Of a stretch of DNA of 64,000 bases, positions 23,074 to 31,165 are shown in pieces; the stretch's first letter is position 1, and each line of letters starts with the position of its first letter. Below the pieces are notes generated by a model. The model did no database searches and had not been told where the DNA came from. It saw only the letters and a list, made by a program, of their open reading frames with translations. The stretch is from positions 62,001-126,000 of the IMG/VR virus record IMGVR_UViG_3300037840_000188; one strand, given 5' to 3'. The DNA is from a virus. Made by a program: the position numbers and the translations under genes.

Positions 23074-23375
23074 TACGTCGCTCCGTACAGCGCAGGCCGG
23101 ATCACAGTGCTCCACGTGAATTCGCTCACCGAGACGCCCTGCGAGCGGTTCTTTAGTCGCTTCAGTACGTCTGGCGGGATGATAATTCTCGCAACACCTT
23201 CGCCATTCGGCATTTCCTCGATAGAGCATTCAGGGCAGACTGGCTTCGGCTTCGCCTGGCGTGGGGCTGGTGCGCCCTCGGGGGCTTCTTCGACTCGCTC
23301 CGCTTGCGGGAGCGGTATTGCGGATTGCTTGACTGGGGGGCGGAGGACTGTTGGCTTTTCGGCTGCTGTACTCAT
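23070..23375 (-). CDS. hypothetical protein with Pro-rich N terminus
   Basis: 101 residues from ATG 23375, which overlaps the previous stop (TAATG). Pro/Ala-rich first half, a CPEC motif, then a ribbon-helix-helix-like end (ARIIIPPDVLKRLKNRSQGV). Possibly DNA-binding. Confidence 0.6.
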   Translation of the reverse strand: MSTAAEKPTVLRPPVKQSAIPLPQAERVEEAPEGAPAPRQAKPKPVCPECSIEEMPNGEGVARIIIPPDVLKRLKNRSQGVSVSEFTWSTVIRPALYGATY

Positions 23376-23641
23376 TATTTCTGATCTCCGATATTTTCTA
23401 TTCTGACACATCTTCCAGCGTATTCTTCATCGGTCTCGTTAATCCGGCGCGACGGGAGCGCGTACATGGTTCCGTCCGGCATCCATGGCGCTGAGCGGAT
23501 GTCCGGCATCACGAACTGGATATCGTCTGGTGTTGCTGGGATCGTCTTGATGTTGGCCACTTTTCGGTAGACCTCGTCTGCGGCCCGAAAGGCGGCTATG
23601 TGGAGTGGGTTGAAGGGGTCGAATTTAAAAGTATCGCTCAT
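23375..23641 (-). CDS. hypothetical 88-aa protein
   Basis: Starts MSDTFKFDPFNPLHIAAFRA directly downstream of terminase (3-nt gap). Mixed protein with no motif. It is in the packaging cluster by position. Confidence 0.65.
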   Translation of the reverse strand: MSDTFKFDPFNPLHIAAFRAADEVYRKVANIKTIPATPDDIQFVMPDIRSAPWMPDGTMYALPSRRINETDEEYAGRCVRIENIGDQK

Positions 23642-23644
23642 GAT

Positions 23645-24562
23645 TTAATCGTCAGACCAGTCGTCCACCGCCGCTGCCCAAGCCTCGCGATACGACTTTT
23701 GCTCGCCGCTCATCGTTGGAGCTAGGTGCTGCCAGTCTACATCGAGTCGCTCTGTGACAGGCTCGTCAGTTCGCTCTGGATTATCTGTCCAGCGATGACC
23801 AGCCCAGAATGCCAGGTTACAGGCCCGGAGGCGATCATCGTGGATTCCATAAGCACCACGAGCAGTCATTCTTTGCATGTCAACAACGGCATTAGCGTAC
23901 TCATCTACAGCCCACGGCGACATTAATTTCACCCTGCGAGACATCAGGTGCATGCGTGCCCTGGTCCACAGAATTCTCGTGCTCCTTGGCGTCGCCTGCC
24001 AGCCTATAACGTTCGTGTCTTCCGCGACGGTGTTGGCAAACTGCTGCCACATCCACATATTCCCGTACCCAAGTCGGATTAATTCCTGCGTCATTAGGGG
24101 ACCGGGGCCGGGGTATGACTCGTATATAAACTCGCACTGATCCCCTTCTTCTCCCGCGTACATGCGCCCCATGACATTGGCTACTTTTGCCAGCTCTGCA
24201 GCATCAACAGGAGCCGCGAACTCGGCCACCTGAAGATCCCGCATGACAAACGCTTGTGTGCCCGTAGCCTTGTCGATGACCGGCTTATTATTCTTGAATA
24301 GCGGCATCTTTATGGCATTCGGTCGGAAAATTTCGATCACGCCGTTATCGGTCTTATAGTCATCTTCGCGACGAGACCCTCGGCTCCAGTTCGTAATCCC
24401 CTCGGACGGGTCCGCCGCCATTATGTATTTGGCCCAATGTTTTGGCTCTTCCCAGACGAGCAGTAATCCCCTGGGGTCACCATTGACAGACTCGTCGGCT
24501 TCGCCAGTTCGCAAGAAGGAACTTCCAGATACGTGGAAGGCGGATTGGAATTCGTCGTTCAC
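23645..24562 (-). CDS. terL: terminase large subunit, nuclease part
   Basis: 305 residues holding the RNase H-like headful nuclease: YIMAADPSEGI (first Asp), CEFIYESYPG and the late GIHDDRLRACNLAFWAG (Asp pair). It is in frame with the ATPase part and separated from it by a single TAG codon at 24569-24571 (…SVN, TAG, DIVNDEF…). It could start separately at GTG 24562, but the family normally has one chain. Confidence 0.85.
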   Translation of the reverse strand: MNDEFQSAFHVSGSSFLRTGEADESVNGDPRGLLLVWEEPKHWAKYIMAADPSEGITNWSRGSRREDDYKTDNGVIEIFRPNAIKMPLFKNNKPVIDKATGTQAFVMRDLQVAEFAAPVDAAELAKVANVMGRMYAGEEGDQCEFIYESYPGPGPLMTQELIRLGYGNMWMWQQFANTVAEDTNVIGWQATPRSTRILWTRARMHLMSRRVKLMSPWAVDEYANAVVDMQRMTARGAYGIHDDRLRACNLAFWAGHRWTDNPERTDEPVTERLDVDWQHLAPTMSGEQKSYREAWAAAVDDWSDD

Positions 24563-24568
24563 AATATC

Positions 24569-25810
24569 CTAGTTTACCGACAACTCATACTCATAACAGG
24601 CCCCTGGATTCATGCACTCGTTAGTTAGCTGCTCGATAAGCTCTGGCGACAAGGCCCCTTTATGTGGCGATTGAAAGGTCTCTCCGGGATCAGCCCCAAA
24701 ATTGGTCAGAAACTCTGGCAACTCTCCGTTACTTACATGCTCTGCCCGCGTGGACTCCCACCAATAAAGCTGCTCGCGAGTCGGTCGATATGTAATGCCA
24801 TCATTGAACTCCGGCGAAGTGCGCTCGATCTTCTCGGCGTGCTTACGTGTATGCTCTTCCGGAACCCAATCATCTGGCGCAATGGCTCGATATTTGGTTT
24901 TGTTATACCACCACGGAACGAAGCAATAAATCCAGTCCTCGTAACCTCGACGGTGCCACCTCGCTCCCTCCGAAGACTCATGCCAATAATTCCCCTTACC
25001 GTCAGACGTAGATTCCTGCACGTGGAGGGTCGTGATGGCTTTTGGAATCGAAGGAACGAAGCTGAACCTTATTTTTCCAGGCTGCTTGAATAACGCGACC
25101 TCAGTGAGGTGCGAAATATCGTTCTGCGTACCCGTGCCAAAGCCAGTTTCCGAATTCTCCGCCTGATAGCTGATACGACTTGATATCGGATCTTCAAATC
25201 CCAGTTCCGCATTCTGTTTGTCAGGATAAATGTTAGGCTTTAACCACCAGGCGAGCTTATCGAGAAAGAGATGATCACGAGCAAAAACTTCCGAAATGCG
25301 CTGATCGTCGAGAGTCGCGAACAGGCCGCGCACTGGATACCAGAAAAGCATCCGATGCCACATCATGCCGCGCACTGTCGCTGTTGCGGCGACCTGGCGA
25401 ACCTTGTGGATGTACGCCTTAATGCCTGTCGTGAACTTATACTTGCGCTGCTCTTCGTGGCACTCTACCTCGCGCTTGCCAAAAAGTTTGATATATCGAT
25501 GCTGAGATTCAAGCAGCATTGGCGGTCCGATACCGCTGCCACGCCCGACGCCGGGGTCGATTTCCAGATTGAAATATCTCGAAAAAAAATACTCGAAGTC
25601 TACCTTGCATAACAGGCGCTCACTATCCAGAAATTCTTCTTCCTCGCGGTTTAGTGGCCTGATTAATTGCCCCTGCGGTAGGAGCTTTCTTGTTTTCGGA
25701 TCGCGAATCAGCGTCTCTAGGTGCGTAGAAAATTCAATCGAACGGTCGCGGCTCTGGCGCTGGAATTTGAGACCAGCCTTTTTGGCCTTGTGTAAACGCT
25801 GGGCGATTAT
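24569..25810 (-). CDS. terL: terminase large subunit, ATPase part, start codon not found
   Basis: Packaging motor ATPase. The frame from ATG 25519 gives 316 residues with FGTGTQNDISHLTEVALF (Walker B/acidic motif) and a degenerate Walker A-like region. Clear TerL-like coding continues upstream (SRDRSIEFSTHLETLIRDP, VDFEYFFSRYFN) as far as about 25810, open to 25891, without ATG, GTG or TTG. The upstream 69-residue gene ends in AGGAAATAA; a -1 slip there would fuse it to this frame. An in-frame TAG separates the nuclease part. Damaged or recoded. Confidence 0.8.
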   Translation of the reverse strand: MIAQRLHKAKKAGLKFQRQSRDRSIEFSTHLETLIRDPKTRKLLPQGQLIRPLNREEEEFLDSERLLCKVDFEYFFSRYFNLEIDPGVGRGSGIGPPMLLESQHRYIKLFGKREVECHEEQRKYKFTTGIKAYIHKVRQVAATATVRGMMWHRMLFWYPVRGLFATLDDQRISEVFARDHLFLDKLAWWLKPNIYPDKQNAELGFEDPISSRISYQAENSETGFGTGTQNDISHLTEVALFKQPGKIRFSFVPSIPKAITTLHVQESTSDGKGNYWHESSEGARWHRRGYEDWIYCFVPWWYNKTKYRAIAPDDWVPEEHTRKHAEKIERTSPEFNDGITYRPTREQLYWWESTRAEHVSNGELPEFLTNFGADPGETFQSPHKGALSPELIEQLTNECMNPGACYEYELSVN

Positions 25811-26016
25811 TTCCTGACTGTACGTAGCCGATTCTCCTGTGCCATCCCGACGCGCTCTGTATAACCCTGCCTGCTCTGCGCCTCGGTAGCCTTACGATAC
25901 TCCGCAGCATCCCGAGCCGTCCACTGCCTGTTACCGATGGCGCGCAGGGCGACTACGTTGTCAGTGGGACCGTCGCCGAAGAGGCGGAATTTTTTGGAGA
26001 GGATGGGTTCTGTCAT
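25807..26016 (-). CDS. hypothetical protein overlapping TerL
   Basis: 69 residues starting MTEPILSKKFRLFGDG, helical basic second half. The final codons overlap the open frame of terL in the -1 register. It is either an independent small protein or the N-terminal part of TerL joined by frameshifting. Confidence 0.6.
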   Translation of the reverse strand: MTEPILSKKFRLFGDGPTDNVVALRAIGNRQWTARDAAEYRKATEAQSRQGYTERVGMAQENRLRTVRK

Positions 26017-26095
26017 ACCGTGTTAAGCTAAGGGCTGACCGCCCAGTGCGTCAAACACTGAACGGCCAGCAAACGACCACGGGAGGGTCGCCGCA

Positions 26096-26710
26096 TTGCC
26101 CAACTTAAAGCCTACCGCACTTGAACGCCTGATGGCGAAAGTAATCGTACTGCCGAATGGATGCTGGCAGTGGACGGGCTCGCTGGATGATTGTGGATAT
26201 GGATTCTTTCGAATGGATCGAGGGGTAATGTGGCGAGCGCATCGTGCGTCGTATGTCCTGCGAAATGGACCAATCCTAAAAGGAGCGGAATTGGATCACT
26301 CGTGCCATGATCCTAAATTATGCAAGCTGGGGAATAAATGCCCTCATCGAGCGTGCGTAAATCCTGAACATATGGTCGTTTCAACTCACGCTAATAATTG
26401 TTCTCGCGAGCGAGCTAATAATGGCATGGAGGCAGCCCATGCCGCACAGAGAGCAAGGACACACTGCAAGCATGGTCACGAATTTACTCCGGAAAATACG
26501 TATAAAACAAAGAGCGGAAGAAGTTGCAGGCTATGTACATTGCTGAGTATGAGGGTAAAGCCACAGTTGAAATTAGAATGCATCCGTGGCCATATACTCA
26601 CCCCAGATAATCGATGCGGGAAAAGATCTAACTCATGCAAAATGTGCAGAAAGGAGCAGCTACACGCTAACTACATAGCGAGAAAAAATAAACATCAAGA
26701 CCTGATCTGA
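26096..26710 (+). CDS. HNH_3 homing endonuclease
   Basis: 204 residues, TTG start at 26096 with a GGGAGG ribosome site. One HNH_3 domain: CWQWTG, GYGFF, AHRASYVL, LDHSCHDPKLC, CVNPEHM; followed by zinc-binding repeats (HCKHGHEFTPENTY; CIRGHILTPDNRC) that match DNA-binding tails of such enzymes. Inserted in antisense orientation between terminase-cluster genes, as expected for a free-standing homing gene. Confidence 0.85.
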   Translation: MPNLKPTALERLMAKVIVLPNGCWQWTGSLDDCGYGFFRMDRGVMWRAHRASYVLRNGPILKGAELDHSCHDPKLCKLGNKCPHRACVNPEHMVVSTHANNCSRERANNGMEAAHAAQRARTHCKHGHEFTPENTYKTKSGRSCRLCTLLSMRVKPQLKLECIRGHILTPDNRCGKRSNSCKMCRKEQLHANYIARKNKHQDLI

Positions 26711-26955
26711 TCATCAAATTCATCGTCATTGACATCTGGTTTATCGAAAGCAAGAAAGCGTCGCCATGCAGGCTTTTCATCAGAGCCATCAAATACCTCA
26801 GTATCAAATCTTGGATTCGGCTCTTCGGTTCTTCTAATGATCGGCGGCATTCGTGAGCCAAGCTCCTCCTCGTAAAGCTCTCGAATGATTCGCAACTCTC
26901 GCGCAATCTCCTTCATGGGGGAAAAAATCAACCGCAACATCCGAAGGAGTTTCAA
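26695..26955 (-). CDS. hypothetical 86-aa protein
   Basis: Amphipathic basic N-terminal helix (MKLLRMLRLIFSPMKEIARE) followed by an acidic disordered tail ending DDEFDDQIRS. Overlaps the tail of the antisense HNH gene. Possibly membrane-peripheral. Unknown. Confidence 0.6.
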   Translation of the reverse strand: MKLLRMLRLIFSPMKEIARELRIIRELYEEELGSRMPPIIRRTEEPNPRFDTEVFDGSDEKPAWRRFLAFDKPDVNDDEFDDQIRS

Positions 26956-27152
26956 GCTCGATACTCCCTCTCCGCGTGATTCGGTTCCGCCAATTCTCGC
27001 CGATCAAAGCTGTTATGAACTATCACGTCAGCCGTAGTTTCAGGATGCCGCTCGGGATGGCAGTGGCAATCCGGTATCTCGAAATGGGGCTCCACGTCTT
27101 CTGTGGGGATGATATGCATGACACCGCTTACGCTGCGTACCTTCCACGGCAT
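26952..27152 (-). CDS. His/Cys-containing small protein
   Basis: 66 residues with a DCHCHPERHPE stretch that could bind metal. Overlaps its downstream neighbour by 4 bp (ATGA). No family recognised. Confidence 0.6.
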   Translation of the reverse strand: MPWKVRSVSGVMHIIPTEDVEPHFEIPDCHCHPERHPETTADVIVHNSFDRRELAEPNHAEREYRA

Positions 27153-27418
27153 TACTTGAAGTCCTCGAAATAAACAGGCATGTACTTATCCTGCGTAACG
27201 TTCCTCAGGACGCCACAATAAATCGGCAGATATTTATTTTCGCGGATCGGAATCAGCGTGCTGCCAAATGCAGATTTATTCTCCTTCTCGGAGGCGTCAA
27301 AGAAGTCTCGATATCGATTCGGGCTCTCGGGGTGTACATGAAGCTCGATCACGTCCAGTACGGGCGGAAGGGAATTATAGAGCGCCTCTATATCTGCGAG
27401 AGTGAGACTGCCGGTCAT
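27152..27418 (-). CDS. hypothetical 88-aa protein
   Basis: From ATG 27418 (overlapping the preceding stop). Begins MTGSLTLADIEALYNSLPP, with strands VIELHVHPESP and KYMPVYFEDF. Part of the minus-strand small-gene run. Confidence 0.6.
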   Translation of the reverse strand: MTGSLTLADIEALYNSLPPVLDVIELHVHPESPNRYRDFFDASEKENKSAFGSTLIPIRENKYLPIYCGVLRNVTQDKYMPVYFEDFK

Positions 27419-27567
27419 AGCCGCACTCCATACCACCGCGCCACATTCCTCACCGCTGACGCCCACTCGAAATAATTACACGGAGGATCGTCGTCTGTCG
27501 ATACACGCCAGAGCCAGACACCGGGCCAGCGGCTCGGGGCGGAGAAGATGCGGGGTTTGATTTTCAT
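27415..27567 (-). CDS. hypothetical 50-aa protein
   Basis: MKIKPRIFSAPSRWPGVWLW and on, Trp-rich. Both ends overlap neighbours by 4 bp (ATGA at 27564-27567 and 27415-27418), which supports the short reading. Longer upstream in-frame starts would overlap the previous gene. Confidence 0.55.
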   Translation of the reverse strand: MKIKPRIFSAPSRWPGVWLWRVSTDDDPPCNYFEWASAVRNVARWYGVRL

Positions 27568-27938
27568 ACAGGCAGCCTCGCCGGAGTCGCAGGATATCGA
27601 AGACCGCCATCCATGCGCTTCCAACCCTCGCCGGGTTTTCGATAGTATTTGTCGCCAGGCGACCACCGAACGTCGGGATCATTCCTCAGAGCCCACTTCG
27701 CGTTCAGATACTCAAAGACGGGCGATGAGCAGAAGATCATATCAGGGAGTCCGGCGTCACTCATGTATTGCAGCGTGATCGAATTTATTTGATCGAGGCC
27801 CCCGTTCCATGTTGGGTTAATCTGCTCATTGATAAACGTCCCGATCTCTGGCTGTTTAATTGGCAGAAATCGAGCCGCCAACGGGGCAAGCACTGGCGCG
27901 AGAAGCGCAGCGAAAAATGAGTGGCGATTATTCTCCAT
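27564..27938 (-). CDS. exported or membrane-associated 124-aa protein
   Basis: ATG 27938 lies inside the last codons of the TerS-like gene. The N terminus (FFAALLAPVLAPLAARFLP) is a signal-like hydrophobic segment; the rest is soluble and aromatic-rich (WKRMDGGLRYP). Unknown function. Confidence 0.65.
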   Translation of the reverse strand: MENNRHSFFAALLAPVLAPLAARFLPIKQPEIGTFINEQINPTWNGGLDQINSITLQYMSDAGLPDMIFCSSPVFEYLNAKWALRNDPDVRWSPGDKYYRKPGEGWKRMDGGLRYPATPARLPV

Positions 27939-28734
27939 TTTCAACCTCGGATATGTCGGCGGGACCTTTATCAGAATGTTCGGGCACCTGATTCCAGTCC
28001 CGCTCCGCTTCGATTGCTGGATCACCCCCTTCTGTGATTGTGTCGGCACTTAAATCGAAAGTGACTCCCGCCAAGCGGTTCCCAGCCGCTTCAATACCGT
28101 GGCCGCCGTAATTATTATTTATGGCGACCGTCACACCAGCCGACTTATTGGAAATGCCGTTCATAAGGAGAATCTTCTCTCGCGCATGGCTATCGCCCGG
28201 CTTACTCAGCTTACCTTTACCGCTGCATTGTGGGCAGTCCCGAACAAACCTCGCTCCCATCGGACGAATACCTCCTGGTATTGGTCCGCCATCCTCAGGT
28301 AACGGTGGCATCTCCTGCTCTGACACATTCACAAACCCCCACCCGTCACACCGGCCACACGCCTCCTTCTGTGTGAGCGCATCGTCGGCCATGTGAGAGG
28401 TGATCTCGGGGAGTCGCTGCGCCGCTATGGAAAGCGCGCGGGTCCGACTGGCACTACGGAGGAAGTCTGTAAACTCTGCGAGCGAGATATCCATTATCTT
28501 CGCGAGAGTCGAGGCCTTTTTGTTGCGGTTCTTAGGGAGGTTTAGCTGGCGCAGGTACTCGCGGAAGCGCTTATCGGTTGACGCGGCCAGCGCCTGCTGC
28601 ATCTCCGGGCTCTGGAGTTTGGCTTCTTCAAGGAAAGCCTGGTACGGGACGTCGATCTCTTCAGCGTCCCACGCCGGAACAAGGCCGCGATACTTTTCGA
28701 GCATCATGCCGGGCGGGATGGGGGGTTTAGGCAT
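27928..28734 (-). CDS. terminase small subunit-like protein with DnaJ-type zinc motifs
   Basis: 268 residues from ATG 28734. Helical N-terminal half including TLAKIMDISLAEFTDFLRSA, a probable helix-turn-helix, fits DNA-recognising terminase small subunits; it sits upstream of TerL. The centre holds CGRCDGWGFV and CPQCSGKGKL, CxxCxGxG repeats like the DnaJ zinc finger. An acidic tail follows. TerS is the best guess from position and helical N terminus. Confidence 0.55.
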   Translation of the reverse strand: MPKPPIPPGMMLEKYRGLVPAWDAEEIDVPYQAFLEEAKLQSPEMQQALAASTDKRFREYLRQLNLPKNRNKKASTLAKIMDISLAEFTDFLRSASRTRALSIAAQRLPEITSHMADDALTQKEACGRCDGWGFVNVSEQEMPPLPEDGGPIPGGIRPMGARFVRDCPQCSGKGKLSKPGDSHAREKILLMNGISNKSAGVTVAINNNYGGHGIEAAGNRLAGVTFDLSADTITEGGDPAIEAERDWNQVPEHSDKGPADISEVENGE

Positions 28735-28901
28735 TACGCTACCCACATAGCGACGACGCCGGTATTTATACCCACAGCAGCCGCCGAAACAATATAAGAC
28801 CAGTATTTTTTCTGATTACCCATAGCGAAGGCCATGAGAGTAAATGCAATTGAAAGCGCAATAGCGGTAACCGCCAACTTCCATATGGGAATACAGATCA
28901 C
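28734..28901 (-). CDS. small two-helix membrane protein
   Basis: 55 residues from GTG 28901: MICIPIWKLAVTAIALSIAF, a loop GNQKKYW, then a second hydrophobic helix SAAAVGINTGVVAMWVA. The stop overlaps the TerS-like start (TAATG). Two-helix topology with a short positive loop; function unknown. Confidence 0.65.
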   Translation of the reverse strand: MICIPIWKLAVTAIALSIAFTLMAFAMGNQKKYWSYIVSAAAVGINTGVVAMWVA

Positions 28902-28913
28902 GTGACTAATCGC

Positions 28914-29093
28914 CTATTTCTTCTTCGCGGTCGAGCGGCCAGACATCTTGGCTTCGTGCTTCTGATCCATCTTGCGGCCTAGGGCAGTTTCGTTGGGACC
29001 CTTCATCCAGCCTTTAGCGTTCGCGATCTTATACGGAATTTTGCTATCAGCGCCATACTCCTGCTTCAGCTTTTTTAAAAGGAATTCCGGCAT
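28914..29093 (-). CDS. small Lys-rich protein
   Basis: 59 residues, basic: MPEFLLKKLKQEYG, then HEAKMSGRSTAKKK. Overlaps the preceding gene by TAATG. Resembles the basic peptides of the capsid cluster in composition. Confidence 0.6.
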   Translation of the reverse strand: MPEFLLKKLKQEYGADSKIPYKIANAKGWMKGPNETALGRKMDQKHEAKMSGRSTAKKK

Positions 29094-29260
29094 TACCCCT
29101 CCACCTTCCTCAGCCCCATCGGCGTCACCTGAAAAACCTTGGGATCGTCAGGATACTTACAGTCAGGGCAGTTATAGAGGTTCTCTCCAGTCCACTTTCC
29201 ATTCTCGGCGGTGCCAAGCTGCCGAAGTTCCGTGCTGTGGATCGGACACCTGTGCCCCAT
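29093..29260 (-). CDS. zinc-ribbon small protein
   Basis: 55 residues with CPIH near the N terminus and NCPDCKYPD later, a four-ligand zinc ribbon. ATG 29260. Short intergenic gap (29261-29375) upstream holds nothing I can assign. Confidence 0.6.
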   Translation of the reverse strand: MGHRCPIHSTELRQLGTAENGKWTGENLYNCPDCKYPDDPKVFQVTPMGLRKVEG

Positions 29261-29375
29261 GCGTCCATCTTAACGCAAAGAGGGACCACACGCGGAGGAT
29301 GGGTTGCCCCTCTTCGTTGCACCCGGAAAAGCTTCCGGCGACTGATTCCCTTACCGCTAAAGCCGCTCGCGCGAG

Positions 29376-29654
29376 TTACGGAGTGGGCAGGCCGGTACGA
29401 AGGGCGGGTGCGATATCAATCAGATCTCTTCTCGACGTAGCGCCTGTCTTGTCAAAGATGTGGCGCATGAATGTCTTAATGCTTCCTTTCGCGATCCCGA
29501 GCGTGCTCGCGATCACTCTATCAGAACAGCCACGCGCCGCCAGTGCGGCTACCTCAGATTCACGCTGAGAGAGACCCTTGGAGGTGACCCCGCGCGGCTT
29601 GTAGTCGCGGCGTGGGGTGCGCTGGAGAGAGAAGGTGGAGAGGGCGGAATTCAT
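29376..29654 (-). CDS. LuxR/GerE-type helix-turn-helix regulator
   Basis: 92 residues. LSQRESEVAALAARGCSDRV and IASTLGIAKGSIKTF followed by RHIFDKTGATSRRDL is a full GerE DNA-binding domain (about residues 27-85), without a receiver domain. A stand-alone HTH of this class may regulate the late operon in which it lies. Confidence 0.8.
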   Translation of the reverse strand: MNSALSTFSLQRTPRRDYKPRGVTSKGLSQRESEVAALAARGCSDRVIASTLGIAKGSIKTFMRHIFDKTGATSRRDLIDIAPALRTGLPTP

Positions 29655-29657
29655 GGG

Positions 29658-29900
29658 CTAGCCGATAAGCCTCGACTCTGGAATATATCGCTCGCGCCAA
29701 AGGAACTCTGCCTGCCTTGCGGTGAATCCAGCGCGCCTCGCGGCGGCGATAAAGTTCAGACGCGGAGCCTCTCGCTCGCGCACTCTCGCGGCCTCCTGCT
29801 CGACATGTACGCGTTTCAACGCCTCGTTTAACTTATTTAACTGTGCGGGTGATAGTCGCTTACCCATCTGATTGAGAGAGCGAGAGTGGATGACACTCAT
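29658..29900 (-). CDS. hypothetical 80-aa helical protein
   Basis: Start ATG 29900, inside the 8-bp target duplication of T2. Before T2 inserted, this ATG overlapped the stop of the gene now at 32544-32888 (TCATGAGT). Helical protein with GKRLSPAQLNKLNEALKRVH and AARRAGFTARQAEFLWRER, perhaps DNA-binding. Confidence 0.65.
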   Translation of the reverse strand: MSVIHSRSLNQMGKRLSPAQLNKLNEALKRVHVEQEAARVREREAPRLNFIAAARRAGFTARQAEFLWRERYIPESRLIG

Positions 29901-29915
29901 GAGGTGAAAATATAC

Positions 29916-29944
29916 TTGACTCCTCAAATCAGTTCTCCTAAAAT
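29916..29944 (+). promoter_or_regulatory. transposase promoter inside the T2 left inverted repeat
   Basis: TTGACT (29916-29921), 17-bp spacer, TAAAAT (29939-29944), near the sigma-70 consensus. The -35 lies in the inverted repeat; the ATG at 29951 is only 6 nt beyond the -10, so the transposase mRNA would be leaderless or start inside the gene from this promoter. Confidence 0.7.
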
Positions 29945-29950
29945 GGGTTT

Positions 29951-30934
29951 ATGGAAGCCGCCGCACCCGAACCAAAGACATTTCTGGAAGCCGTTCAGTA
30001 CTTCGCTAACATCGACAATTGCATCGCATACCTTGCTAACAAGCGTTGGTCGAACGGCATCGTAGAGTGTCCGACGTGTGGCCGTAAGGATGCGGCCTAC
30101 GTGCCGTCTCGTCGTTACTGGCAGTGCAAGACGCGGCACCCTAAGGCGCAGTTCTCGGTTAAGGTCGGGACGATCTTTGAGGACTCTCCTATCGGTCTCG
30201 ACAAGTGGCTTCCCGTCATGTGGCAGGTTGCCAGTTGCAAGAATGGCGTCTCGTCCTGGGAAATCAGCCGGAACCTCGGAGTAACCCAGAAGACCGCGTG
30301 GTTCATGCTCCATCGCATCCGGCTTGCAATGCAGGACGACTTCACGGGCGGAAAGCTTGGTGGCGAAGTGGAAGTCGACGAGACTTTCATCGGCGGTAAG
30401 GCACGGAACATGCACAAGGACCGCAAGTGGCGTGCGCTTGAAGGGGCTGGTGGTGGCCAAGTCGGAAAGACCGCCGTTATCGGGCTGCTCGAACGTGGCG
30501 GCAAGGTTCGCACTCAAGTCATCCCGAACCGGAAGCGGCCCACGATTCAGGCCGAAGTACGGAAGCACGTTGAGCCGGGATCGCCGCTGTACACGGATCA
30601 GCTTGAGTCCTATCGCGGCCTGAATGAGTTTGAGCATCAGGTGATCGATCACGCCGTGGCATACGTCAATGGGCAGGTTCATACCAACGGGCTCGAAAAC
30701 TTCTGGTCCTTGCTCAAGCGCGGATTGGGCGGCACCTATGTTTCCGTCGAACCGTTCCATCTGTTTCGGTACGTTGACGAACAGGCGTTCCGCTACAACA
30801 CGCGCAAGGACGCGGACGGCGAAGTGATCCCCGATGCAGAGCGTTTCGGCGAACTGTGTCGAAAGGTCGTGGGTAAGCGGCTGACGTATGCCGAACTCAC
30901 CGGCAAGGTGGGACAAAAACCGGAAGACTTCTAG
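29951..30934 (+). CDS. IS1595-family transposase (T2)
   Basis: 327 residues, intact. Zinc ribbon CPTCGRKDAAYVPSRRYWQC (about 40-60), helix-turn-helix around EISRNLGVTQKTAWFMLHR, catalytic domain with VEVDETFIGGK (Asp), LYTDQLESY (Asp) and HTNGLENFW (third catalytic motif). Same sub-family as the T1 fragment. Moves T2 by cut and paste. Confidence 0.93.
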   Translation: MEAAAPEPKTFLEAVQYFANIDNCIAYLANKRWSNGIVECPTCGRKDAAYVPSRRYWQCKTRHPKAQFSVKVGTIFEDSPIGLDKWLPVMWQVASCKNGVSSWEISRNLGVTQKTAWFMLHRIRLAMQDDFTGGKLGGEVEVDETFIGGKARNMHKDRKWRALEGAGGGQVGKTAVIGLLERGGKVRTQVIPNRKRPTIQAEVRKHVEPGSPLYTDQLESYRGLNEFEHQVIDHAVAYVNGQVHTNGLENFWSLLKRGLGGTYVSVEPFHLFRYVDEQAFRYNTRKDADGEVIPDAERFGELCRKVVGKRLTYAELTGKVGQKPEDF

Positions 30935-31113
30935 GAATCTTCCCCGTGGTCCGAAGCGGAAGGCTTGACCCTCCGTTTTGGTCCGCGCCTGTTGGGGTTC
31001 GCGTCTACCTGTTTCCGATACTCCGCCTCGCGGCGCTGCATCTCTTCGCGCGATACAGACAGAACCCTTCCGACCAGCCCATCGAAGGCGTTGAACTCGG
31101 CAGAGTGTTTCAT
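30931..31113 (-). CDS. small basic IS1595-associated protein (T2)
   Basis: 60 residues from Met 31113 (in-frame 31131 also possible): KHSAEFNAFDGLVGRVLSVS, then a basic tail GPKRRVKPS. Related to the T1 companion at 755-1000, but placed convergent to its transposase with a 4-bp overlap at the stops. The conserved pairing suggests regulation of transposition, unproven. Confidence 0.6.
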   Translation of the reverse strand: MKHSAEFNAFDGLVGRVLSVSREEMQRREAEYRKQVDANPNRRGPKRRVKPSASDHGEDS

Positions 31114-31165
31114 TCGTGCCCATCCTATCAATTTCCTCGCGGCGACGCGGTGATAGACTCCCCAG

